Source of the DNA: Ichthyophis bannanicus
Taxonomy: Eukaryota; Chordata; Amphibia; Gymnophiona; Ichthyophiidae
Direction: 5' to 3'
NCBI GenBank assembly: GCA_033557465.1
Contig: CM066047.1
Coordinates: 1,302,001-1,366,000, forward strand
Length of the DNA: 64,000 nucleotides
Part shown: piece after piece, positions 52,611 to 62,661 of the stretch
Layout: the number at the start of each line of letters is the position of its first letter
How positions within the stretch are numbered: the first letter of the stretch is position 1
Notes under the pieces: generated by a model
The model's input: only the letters and a program-made list of their open reading frames with translations
Database searches by the model: none
What the model was told of the DNA's origin: nothing
Made by a program: the position numbers and the translations under genes

Positions 52611-53364
52611 CTATAAACGGAGAATCGGCCCTTTACCCACCAAACATGCCTTCCGCAATAGTAAACGTTCCCCTGCCTTCGCAGGCCAGGGAGACGCCAG
52701 CTGATCCAATACTACAAAGGAGCCAGTCCATCTAAATCTTTGCTGCAACAACTGACTAAGAAAGTTGCATATCCTAGCCCAATAGGAACGCACTCCACGA
52801 CATCCCCACCACATATGCACTAAAGTCGCCAAGGGCTCTGAGCAACATGGGCAACAGCCATCCGTCCCCAAACGACTACGAAATGCCCGCCGCGGCGCGA
52901 AGTGGGCTCTAGTCACACATTTAAATTGAATCTCCCTCCAGCGAGCCCCCTGCACCACACGAACAATCCGTTTCAAGGCCTTACAAACCAACCCCGGAGG
53001 CACTTCCCCACCCAATTCAGCTGCCCAGGCCACCTCGACTCCCCGATAGTCAGGAATTGCCCTATAACAATCCAGACGAAGCTTCAATTTGGAAATCGAA
53101 GGTGGACTATCCTCCCCTAAACTACAAAATTCCAAGATCTGGGCCGATCGTTCAATTTGCAGCGCTCCTCGTGGCAAAGAGGCCACATAATGAGAAACCT
53201 GCATGTATGCAAAACAATGTTTAGTAGGCAAATCATACTCCCGACTCAATGTCATAAAGGACTTGCATCTTCCCGCTGGGTCTACTAGGTGCCCCACATT
53301 CCTTATACCTCGTGACCGCCAGTCACGAAACGTCACCGTCTCGGACCCAGGGAGAAATTTGACA
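52611..53364 (-). pseudogene. L1/Tx1-like ORF2 C-terminal fragment
   Basis: Open to the terminator at 52611 on the minus strand for about 250 codons of LINE sequence: RAIPDYRGVEVAWAAELGG, RWREIQFKCVTRAHFAPRR, then the Cys/His knuckle CPCCSEPLATLVHMWWGC (Cys-x2-Cys-x8-His-x4-Cys) near 52800-52860, the hallmark of L1-group ORF2 C-termini. No RT catalytic region remains. The frame itself is undamaged, so the fragment is fairly young. The apparent N-terminus reads into DIRS-I and is not native. Confidence 0.72.
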
Positions 53365-53526
53365 ATCTCCAGGAACAAGCAGGAATGAGTCTTCACATAT
53401 GGGTACGTCAGTACCGACGGAGCCTGCGCGGGAACGCTCCCTAGCTTCCCAAAAAGGAAAGCTTTTAGGAGCATCCCACAGCGCCTGCGTGCTGCCTTCC
53501 CGCCTTTCCTAACCGCCTCTCCTCAG
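53365..53526 (+). repeat. DIRS-I left terminal inverted repeat
   Basis: ATCTCCAGGAACAAGCAGGA onward. Pairs with 58792-58980. Confidence 0.9.
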
Positions 53527-53752
53527 TTCTTTTTTGCCGCGGAGCCAGCAGGTCGAGCCCTGTCACCGCTGACGAAGTTCTTTATTTTATTTTCTTTCTT
53601 TGGTCGCGTGTCTGCCTTCCCCGACTCCGGACCGGTACCGCCGGTCTTTTCTTTCTTTTCTTTAAAAAAAAAAAAAAAAAGCTACTATATATTTTTCCCT
53701 CACTTAGTGTATTTTTCTTTTTGGGCCTTAGGCCTCACAAGAAATTTTCCTC

Positions 53753-55563
53753 GTGGAAAAACCAGCCTCCGGGTTTAAGAAATGCACTAAGTGCAGCGGT
53801 ACTATTTCTGTTACAGACACCCATGAATGGTGTCTTAAATGTTTGGGTCCTGAACACTCCATTTCGGATTGTCCGTCCTGCTCTCTGATGTCTAAACGGG
53901 GTTTACAGAACCGAGCAGCTAAGCTCCATGTGCTGTTTCCCGTTGATGCAGCTTCGGTGGCATCGACGTCTTCCAGGGCTTCTTTTTCCCCCAATGGATC
54001 TCAGGTAACCAAACATAAATCCAGCCGGTCCTCGAAGGGTAGATCTCCCTCTAAGCATCGAGATGCCTCTGGGCTTGCCCTTGAGGATCCTGCACCGGCA
54101 AAACAACCCCGGCGGGAAGCTCCGGCTTCCAAAGCTCAACCTATGGGGTTACAGGTTGACATCGATGGCACGGCCTCGACCGATCACCTGTTAGAATGCT
54201 CTGGGGTACCGGCACAACCTTCCGGTACCGAGTTCCAGGCATTCATGGCGTCGATGGATCAGAATGTTCTGTCCATGCAGCAGGCTATCAGTGCCTTCAT
54301 CCAAGCTGCGACGCCGTTGATACCACAACAAACTCCGTTGTCGGTATCGACTTGGGTACCGGCACCAGCGCCGATACCGGTACCGACTGCATCGGCATCG
54401 ACCAGGATACTGACTGCAGCGGTTCCTTGTCCAGAGCTGCTCATCGGTACCGATCCGGTTCCAATGACGCCCGATGTCGATACTGCTCGATATGCATACC
54501 GAGCGTTAGAAGAGCACCCTGACAGACGGTACTTCGATTCCTCTGGTGATTCTGATACATCAGAGGAGTCTGCTGAAGTATCTATAACCCTTCCTGAAGA
54601 GCCGCCTTCTCCAAAAAGAAGGTCTCCTCCAGAGGACTTGTCCTTTCAAGACTTCATAAGAGAAGTGGCTAAAGGTCTTTCTATTTCAGTATCCTCTGAA
54701 TCAGAGCCTAGAGCAAAAAAATTAGATATTTTGGGTTATTCTAAGGCTCCTAAAGAGGCAGTCACCTTACCAATTCATGAGATTCTTTATGAACACATGA
54801 TTGATTTATGGGAGACTCCTCTCACTATCTCTCCTCATTCTCGCTTCATAAAACACAGCTTCCTCACCATTCCATTGTGGTGCAGTCAGCTATGAAGAGG
54901 ATAAAGAGTGCAAAGAGACACACTTCTGCTCCTCCAGGAAGAGAATGCAGGACCTTGGATGCTTTTGGTAGGAAAATCTTCCAAGCCAGTATGCTTATTG
55001 CCAGAATCAACTCCTATAGTCTTTACATGGGTATGTTTCTAAAGGAGGTTGCAGATAAACTGCACACTCTCCTCCCTTTTCTACCAGAAGATAAAAGGGA
55101 TGAATTCCTCATTTGGCTTAAGCATACTCAAGACATTTCAAAGTTTTCCAACAGGGCAGCCTTTGATTCCTTTGAAGGTGCCAGCAGAGCTTCTGGCATT
55201 ACCATAGCTGCTCGCAGAATTGCTTGGCTCCAGGCTTCTGATTTAGAACCCTGGGTCCAAGATGGATTAGGAAATCTTCCCTGTACAGGTGAAAACCTCT
55301 TTGGCAAAGAATGGCAAATTAAAGCCACTCAAATGGATGCAGAACATTCTGCTCTGGATAGACTTTCAAAGTCAACCTCCATTCCTGCCAAGAAAAAACC
55401 CTTCAATAAGTTTTTTTTCAAAAAGGGCAGATTCCTTTCTACTTCTGGCCAACAATCCTCTACAGGTCGCTTTGCTACTAAGCGTCAGCAACCTAAACAG
55501 GCCAGGCCTAAGACTACAGAGGCTGCTGCAACTCAGCAGACCCAACCTCCTCAGGGTTTTTGA
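53753..55563 (+). pseudogene. DIRS-I gag-like ORF, one deletion, start codon GTG
   Basis: The usual ATG of MEKPASGFKK has become GTG at 53753. N-terminal Cys motif KKCTKCSGT plus WCLKCLGPEH. Ser-rich and Pro/Val-rich regions with many GGTACCG. LSFQDFIREVAKGLS near 54640-54685. A small deletion near 54840 (where relatives read TMYRVP) shifts the frame. From there one frame is open to 55563: QLPHHSIVVQSAMKRIKSAK, RTLDAFGRKIFQASML, YSLYMGMFLKEVADKL, ITIAARRIAWLQASDLEPW, LGNLPCTGENLFGKEW and a basic tail. This part corresponds to the LAP2alpha-like domain. Confidence 0.84.
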
Positions 55564-57459
55564 CTTGATGCTAGAGAACTTAGCCTTTCTGGCTTTAAAA
55601 CAGCCAGAACCTCTCACTATTCCAGGAAGGTTAGCTCATTTTGCTCCCAGATGGGAGCAGATTACATCAGAGCAATGGACCCTCTCCATCATAAGAGAGG
55701 GCTACAAACTTCATTTCTCAGACCTTCCTCCCCACACCATGGTGAGACATTTCAATTCTCCCACATCTCTTCTCAACCTTCTAGGTCAAGAGGTGGCTAC
55801 CCTTCTTGCCCAAGGGGCAATAGAAGAAGTTCCCCTTCAACAAGGGTCACGGTTTTACTCCCCTATTTTCTCATTCCAAAGAAGACAGGGGGATACAGAC
55901 CCATATTAGATCTCAGGGAATTGAAGAAATTTCTATGCAAGGAGAAGTTCAAGATGCTTTCTCTGGGCACTCTCCTTCCATACCTTCAAAGTCAGGATTG
56001 GCTTTGTTCTCTAGATCACAAGGATGCGTACACACATGTCCTCATCCATCCATCTCACAGAAGATTCCTCTGTTTTCTTTTCCAAGAAAAACATTATCAA
56101 TAAAGGGTGCTTCTGTTTGGTCTGGCCTCTGCCCCAAGAGTGTTCACCAAATGCATGGCAACAGTAGCTGCATTTCTACGCACTCTGGGAATATTTGTAT
56201 TCCCATACCTGGACGACTGGCTCATCCGAGCTCCATCTCAGTCAGAGGCCCAGACTTCCCTGGACTGCACAAGGCGCATTCTACAGTATCTGGGACTTGT
56301 GGTAAACCTTCCAAAGTCCCAGCTCACCCCTACTCAGTCCCTAGAGTTCATAGGGGCCTGGCTAGATACTACCACTGCAAGGGCCTATCTTCCTCAGGCC
56401 CGTTGCCTACGCCTAGTGCAGTTAGCCTCTCAGGTTCAGTCAAAGAGCCGCTTAACTGCCCGGGAGATGCTACAACTGCTAGGCCACATGGCTTCCACAG
56501 TGCATGTGGTACCCTATGCTCGCCTACATATGAGAGCAGCCCAATGGACTTTGTCCACCCAGTGGACTCAAGCATCAGGAGCTCTCTCAGACCAAATAGC
56601 AACCTCCAAACGTCTTTTGGTCTCTCCAGTGGTGGATGTCCACTCAAAATCTGTTGCTGGGGTCCCCCTTCCAACAATTGTTGCCCCAACAGATGCATCC
56701 CAAACGGGTTGGGGAGCTCATCTACAAGACCTCTCCTCCCAAGGCACTTGGTCCCCACAGGAGACCTTTCTTCATATCAATCTCTTGGAGCTTCGAGCAG
56801 TCTTTCTAGCTCTCAAGGTCTTTCATACCCTGCTCAGCTACAAGACAGTCCTCATTCATACGGACAATAAAGTAGCCATGTTTTACATAAACAAGCAAGG
56901 AGGAACTGGCTCTCTGTCGCTTTGCAACGAAGCTTTAAGATTGTGGACCTTCGCCAGAGAGTATCAAATCCATCTCCTGGCAGTATACCTCCCAGGAATT
57001 CAAAACTCTTGGGCAGACAGACTCAGTCGAGTTCTGCTCCCACACGAATGGTCCCTGCACATGGATCAGGTACTCAGAATCTTCCAAGAATGGGGAACCC
57101 CGGACATAGATCTCTTTGCAAGTCCATGGAATGCCAAACTTCCCCGGTTCTGTTCCAGAATTCCGTGTCAGGGAGTTCAGGCCAAGGATGCCTTCCTCCT
57201 TCACTGGGGTCAGAGTTTCCTGTATGCCTTTCCCTTGATTCCCAAGACCCTGTTCAAACTCCAGAGGGATCAAGGATCTATGATCCTCATAGCTCCACGC
57301 TGGCCACGCCAAGTGTGGTACCCTCTACTTCTGCATCTCTCCCAAGCCCCCTCTCTGGACTTGGGAGCTGCTCCAGACCTTCTGTCCCAGGAGGAGGGGA
57401 CTTTGTGGCACCCAAACCCCAAGTCCCTTCACCTCAGAGCTTGGTTACTGAAGGCCTAG
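55564..57459 (+). pseudogene. DIRS-I reverse transcriptase/RNase H, largely intact
   Basis: Two breaks: a frameshift near 55865 and a TAA at 56101-56103 (relatives TAC). From 56107 to 57459 the frame is open for 450 codons: LLFGLASAPRVFTKCM, catalytic YLDDW at 56206-56220, QSLEFIGAWLD, RNase H with PTDASQTGWGAHL near 56690-56725, LLELRAVFLALKVF, HTDNKVAMFYINKQGG, YLPGIQNSWADRLSRV, DIDLFASPWNAKLPRFC and APRWPRQVWYPLLL. Motif A reads LDHKDAYTH instead of LDLKDAYTH. Overlaps the recombinase. Confidence 0.86.
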
Positions 57460-58495
57460 ACCTTCAAAGCTGGAATCTTTCTCAACAAGTGAAGGATATC
57501 CTCCATGCTTCCAGAAAACCTTCCACTATACGTTCCTATGCTTTTAAATGGAGAAGATTTTCCATTTGGTGTGCTGAAAGGAGTCTCGACCCTCTAGCAC
57601 TACCTTTGAATTCTCTATTGGAATACCTCCTGCATCTTTCCGATGCAGGCCTTAAGACGAATTCAGTAAGGGTCCATTTAAGTGCTATTGCAGCATCCCT
57701 TAAGCCTATCAGTGGACAACCTGTTTCCTCTCATCCTCTTATTGCAAGATTCATGAGAGGCCTAACTTTAACTAGACCTCCCATTAGGCCTCCTCCGGTG
57801 GCATGGGATTTAAATCTGGTTCTTGGTCAGCTTATGAAGCCTCCTTTTGAACCCTTAGCCACCACCTCCTTGAAATTTCTTTCCTGGAAGGTTATTTTCC
57901 TCATTGCAGTCACCTCACTCGCCGCATCAGTGAGCTGCAGGCCTTAGTGGCTAATCCACCTTATACAAGGTTCCATCATGATAAGGTAGTTCTTAGAACC
58001 AATCCACACTTTATGCCTAAAGTGGTCTCACCTTTTCATCTTAATCAAGAGGTATATTTGCCTGTCTTTTTTCCAGCTCCTCATGCATCAAGTGCAGAGA
58101 AGAATCTTCATACTCTGGATTGTAAAAGGGCTCTTACCTTTTACTTACAAAGAACACAGCAACATAGAAAGTCTTCCCAGCTCTTTGTTGCTTTTGATCC
58201 CTCTCATTTGGGACTTCCAGTCGCTAAGAGGACACTATCCAATTGGATTGCTCAGTGTATTTCTTTCGCCTACCAGAGTAAGAAACTTTCTCTGGAGAGC
58301 CATGTCACAGCTCATAATGTGAGGGCCATGGCCGCCTCTATGGCTCATCTAAATTCTGTGTCCATCGACCAGATCTGTCGAGCAGCCACCTGGGCCTCGG
58401 TTCATACCTTCACAGCCCATTACTGCTTGGACAAGGACTCCCGCCGGGATGCCTTGTTTGGTCAGGCTGTTCTCAAACACCTGTTCCATTCTTAA
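57405..58495 (+). pseudogene. DIRS-I tyrosine recombinase, one frameshift
   Basis: Begins at a GTG (57405) where DIRS-D and DIRS-E have ATG. Core-binding domain: STIRSYAFKWRRFSIWC and LLEYLLHLSDAGLKTNSVR. A one-base loss near 57915 disrupts the first catalytic Arg block (DNA CACTCGCCGCATCAG). From 57947 the frame is open to 58495: VVLRTNPHFMPKVVSPF, HNVRAMAASMAHL, CRAATWASVHTF, AHYCLDKDSRR. The other catalytic residues are intact. Confidence 0.86.
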
Positions 58496-58606
58496 TCAAC
58501 TCCTACCCTCCATCCCTGGATAGATGCCTGAGATCCATAGGAGGAAGTAGAACCCTTCCCAGGGTCTCATATCCTTGGGGTTCTCCCAGGCCTCTTAGCT
58601 AGGGAG

Positions 58607-58706
58607 TCCCCATATGTGAAGACTCATTCCTGCTTGTTCTTGGAGATAGCACAGTTACTTACCTGTAACAGGTGATCTCTGGGAAAAGCAGGAATAAGTC
58701 TTCACA
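58607..58706 (+). repeat. DIRS-I internal complementary region
   Basis: TTCTTGGAGAT|AGCACAGTTA marks the join of the complemented left end and the complemented right end. Confidence 0.9.
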
Positions 58707-58791
58707 ACCCTCCCACCTCCCCTAGGAGTTGTATCTCTCTATCTGTCTTTCCTTTCCTCTCTCTCTCTTTTGTCTCAGCTTTAAAACTCGA

Positions 58792-58980
58792 ACTGAGGAG
58801 AGGCGGTTAGGAAAGGCGGGAAGGCAGCGCGCAGGCGCTGTGGGATGCTCCCAAAAGCTTTCCTTTTTGGGAAGCTGGGGAGCGTTCCCGCGCAGGCTCC
58901 GTCGGTACCGACGTACCCATATGTGAAGACTTATTCCTGCTGTTCCCAGAGATCACCTGTTACAGGTAAGTAACTGTGCT
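58792..58980 (+). repeat. DIRS-I right terminal inverted repeat
   Basis: Pairs with 53365-53526. Contains GTCGGTACCGAC and ends ACAGGTAAGTAACTGTGCT, then DIRS-J starts. Confidence 0.9.
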
Positions 58981-59139
58981 ATCTCCAGGAACAAGCAGGA
59001 ATGAGTCTTCACATATGGGTACATCGGTACCGACGGAGCCTGCACGGGAACGCTCCCCAGCGTCCAATCAGAAAGCTTTTGGGAGCATCTCTCAGCGCCT
59101 GCGTGCTGCCTTCCCGCCTTTCCAACTCTCTCTCCTCAG
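58981..59139 (+). repeat. DIRS-J left terminal inverted repeat
   Basis: ATCTCCAGGAACAAGCAGGA onward, with ATCGGTACCGAC. Confidence 0.86.
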
Positions 59140-59346
59140 TTTTCGTTTTTCCGCGGAGCCGGCAGGACGTTCTCCTGTCACCGCAGAAACTTTTTTCTTT
59201 AATTCTCTTTTTTCTTGTGGTTGCGGCTGTTTTTCCCTCCTCCACCGGTACCGCCGGTGGGTTTTTTCTTTTCTTTTTCTCAAACTCGGGGAAATTTTTC
59301 CCTCAGTTTCTGTCTTGGATTTTTAGGCCTGTAAGGCCTCTCCATC

Positions 59347-61352
59347 ATGGAGCCGCCTTCTCCTAAGAAGTGTCTTAACTGTGGAAATACAGTTTTCTTT
59401 TTAGACTCCAATAGCTGGTGTCTAACCTGTTTGGGTCCTGACCCTTTTCCTCCGGAGCTATTAGGCTACAATCTTATGAGAAGACATTTTTCATTTCGAG
59501 TTTCCCTCGATACTGAGTTCCCTTCTAGTGTCAGGGCACCGACCAATTCTTCTCTACAGGATCAGGTAACCCACAAACAGTCTGTTAAGACTAGCCAATC
59601 CTTGAGTGGTAAGTCTCATGCCAAGCATGATGATGGCTCCGGCCTTGCCCTCAAGACCCCATTGGCTTCAAAACCCCGGCGGGAGTCTTCGGGCTCCAAA
59701 GCCTTTCAGGGGTTTCAGGTTGTTCCTGGGGCTCACCCCTCACAGAACATACCTGAGCCATGCTAGGTGGTGGCATCCGCTTCGAGCGGTACCGATACCC
59801 CGGCATCGGCACTGGTGTTGAGTGATCCACTCTTCGCCACGGATCGTCATCTGGCGTTCTCGGTGCCTTCGGGACCGATCGATACGTTCCAGATTGACTT
59901 TCCAGTATCGGCAGCATCGCCGATACGACCACCAATGTCGGTACCCTCTAGACATGCATTGATAGACTCGCTTCCTTCAATGCCGAGTCTGGAATCGAGA
60001 TCTAGTCTAGAAGACTGGGTACTGACGCGTCCCGGAACCGACGCTTATCGATTCCGGATGCGCAGTACCGAGGATGTTCACCAAAGGATTTTGGTTGCCT
60101 CGGAACCGCTTGAGCAGCCTCCGATGACTGCTTCAATGGCGGTATCGCCTTTGATTCTGGCACAGCCACCGGTATCGGTATCGATGCCGGTTCCTGCAGT
60201 AACATCGGGACCAGCCACTTCCATGCCTTTTTCTCCAGGATAGCTCCTTTCTATGCCTAGTTTGGAGTCGATACCTGGCATGGACGATGCAGTACTGACT
60301 GTCTCAAGTTGTAACTGCCAGTACCAGTATCCATCTAGTGGGGCTCTTTTTCTGCACCGGATCAGTACTTCCTCCGGTGCCCAGGCTACTACTTCAACTT
60401 TACCCTATCCAGGGATGGTTCCCATTGGAGATCCTTCTTTTCAGAAATTTCTCCTTGACATGGCAACATTCCTGTCTATTCCTATCCCCTGGCTGTGATC
60501 CCATTCAAGGCTCTCCTGCGGAAAAGGAAAATATAATGCTTCCTTTGCATCATTCTCTGCAGGAGCTTCTTCTAAGAATCTGGGAAACACCTTTAAGGGT
60601 TTCCTCACCTTCTACAGCAACTGATTATCTGTATCAGGTGCCCACCTCTCCAGGGTTTCAAAAGACTCAACTTCTCCATCATTCCATTGTAGTGGAATCA
60701 GCAATGAGGAAGGTAAAAAGCAAGAAGAAGCATTCTTCTTATCCGCCAGGTCGTGCATCTAGAACACTTGATGCCTTTGGACGTCAAACCTTCCAAACAT
60801 TTATGCTGGCAACAAGGATTATCTCTTATATTTTTTATATGAGTCTGTCTCTCCAGGAGGTCACAAAGAAATTATCTCTTTTGATTCCTTTTCTATCAGA
60901 ACCCAAGGCTGCAGACTATTCCTTACTTCTTAGTCATAGCCAAAATATCTCTTGGTTTCTTTCTCGTACTTCTCTAGACTCTTTTGAGTCTGTTAGCAGA
61001 ACCTCTGCTATAGCCATAGGAGCACGACGTAGAGCCTGGCTCCAGGCTTCAGACTTGAACAGATGGGCACAACAAAGACTGGGGTAATACTCCTTGTACT
61101 GGAGAAAATCTCTTCAATAAGGAGTCTTTACGTCAGGTTGCTCATTGCTCCACTGACTTCCCTGTTTCTGGAGGCTATCCTGAGCCTTCTCCTTCCCCAG
61201 TAGGTAGGAAATGCCCTACCAAACCTTCTTTCCCTAGGAAAAGAAGGTTTCACTCTTCTGCCCATTATACAGATGTTCCCAAGCAGGGGAAACCTCGCCC
61301 TGGTCTGAAGAATCCAAACTCTAGCCAGGCTGAACAAACCCAGCAGCCATAG
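59347..61352 (+). pseudogene. DIRS-J gag-like ORF, few lesions
   Basis: ATG at 59347: KKCLNCGNTV and CLTCLGPDP (both Cys pairs). One frame runs 59347-60498, broken only by TAG at 59764-59766 and TAG at 60241-60243. A frame change near 60490 leads to a frame open to 61087: MLPLHHSLQELLLRIWETP, SPGFQKTQLLHHSIVVESAM, DAFGRQTFQTFMLATR, NISWFLSRTSLDSFESVSR and AIAIGARRRAWLQASDLN. A final one-base change at 61082 shifts the NTPCTGENLFNK block and the basic tail. It serves as the uninterrupted reference for the DIRS-F gag. Confidence 0.8.
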
Positions 61353-62259
61353 GTTCCTGAAGGTTACAACCTACAGTTAACTTCTTTTTAGCAGAAGTTT
61401 TTTCACTGTTTTTTCCTTCAAAACTCTACACATGGATTCCTTTCTTCAGGACATCCTTTTCCTCCTACATATGCTGAGATGTCAGGATATTCATGTCTAT
61501 GGGTCACAGGTTTCTCCTCTTCTTCCTACCAAGAAGAGAAGTTAACAACTATCCCATGATAGTTTTTCTGTCCCAACATGAATTTTTTCCTTTCGCAGAC
61601 CATATGGTAAGTCGCCCTTCAGCTCCTGTTTCTCTACCCTCTCATCCAGGGTTCCCCCTGAATGAGTGCTCCATATCACTGCAAGGCTTCTCTAGCCTTT
61701 CATTCCAGTGTAGAGTTTTTTCTCTTGAATAAATTCCTTTCTTTTCTCTGGGCAGCTCATCAGACAGGGACAGGTATTTCTCCTCTCCTTTTGTCTGTTC
61801 TCTCTGTTTTACACAGGAAGATTCTCTCTGCTGTCTCATTCAGCAGCTGCCCATGCAGGAGTTCCAGTGATTGGACTACTGGTACTTTCCACAAGTTCCA
61901 ATCTGTCTTCCACCACTTTCTGTCTGGCCTTACTAGTGATTCCAAGATAGTGCTTTCATCTATCTTGGATAATCCTAATCACTTCAGGCTTGTCACACTA
62001 TCTTTTTTTCTTGCCATCTCCACTTTCTTGGATTTGGCAACAGAGTTGACCTACAGCCAGTTTTATTTCCTAATTCTCCTGCATAATGCTCTCTGCAATC
62101 TTCAGAAAAGCTTTATATTATGGGCCCTTGCTAGAGAGCATGGGGTTTTGTCTCTGATGACTATTCTATATAGGTGGGAAGGGCTCCTCAGTCATTTTCC
62201 ATGACTGTGAGGGTTCTCCACACCCTGTTATCTCCTGTTATAATACAGGATATAAGCTC
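61353..62259 (+). pseudogene. DIRS-J decayed pol region
   Basis: No ORF. Aligns by eye with 41593-42560 of DIRS-F, for example ACAGGTTTCTCCTCTTCTTC in both, and CTCTCTGCAATCTTCAG against CTCTCTGCAATTCTACAG. The shared form shows the two copies come from a parent whose pol was already unreadable. Confidence 0.6.
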
Positions 62260-62430
62260 TTTCTCCAGGACCAAGCAGGAAGTCAGTCCTCACTTATGGG
62301 TGACGTCGGCGCCGACGGAGCCCTCGCGGAGCAATTTTCCCCAGCTTTCAAAGAAAGCCTTTGGGAATTGCAGCGCGCATGCGCGGTCGTCTTCCCGCCC
62401 GAGGGTGCCATCTTAGCCAGTCTTCTTTTT
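62260..62430 (+). repeat. DIRS-K left terminal inverted repeat
   Basis: Identified by match to the left TIRs of C and H. Contains the perfect palindrome GTCGGCGCCGAC. The partner is off the window. Confidence 0.86.
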
Positions 62431-62661
62431 TCCGCGGAGCCCTGCAGACGTCCCCGTCTTGTCCCCGCGAAAAAGTTGATTTTCCTCTTTATTTTATACT
62501 TTTTTCTTTCGGTTCGACGCCGATCGTTTTCCCGCCCGGACTCGCGACGCCGGTCTCGAGTCCTCTAGCGTTTTTTTCGGTTTTTCTGACTTAGTCAGCT
62601 TTCATTTTCGTTTTCCCTGGCAGCCCGGTCCTTTGACCTCGCAGGGGCCCTTTTTCCCCCG

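Larger units (their letters stand above)
52099..53364 (-). mobile_element. L1/Tx1-like LINE, 3' portion
   Basis: Minus-strand element: end of ORF2, a G-rich 3' UTR (C-rich on this strand) and an A-rich terminus near 52099-52125. Its upstream part is cut off by DIRS-I at 53364 and is not found again in the window. Confidence 0.68.
53365..58980 (+). mobile_element. DIRS-I, complete, the best preserved lineage-2 copy
   Basis: A 5.6-kb DIRS with no internal insertions. Its right end at 58980 directly touches the left end of DIRS-J. Left flank is the L1/Tx1 LINE. Confidence 0.92.
58981..62259 (+). mobile_element. DIRS-J, 5' 3.3 kb, interrupted by DIRS-K
   Basis: Lineage-2 element of the same subfamily as DIRS-F. 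Left TIR, gag and part of the decayed pol are present. At 62259 DIRS-K begins, so the ICR and right TIR would lie beyond the window. Confidence 0.85.
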
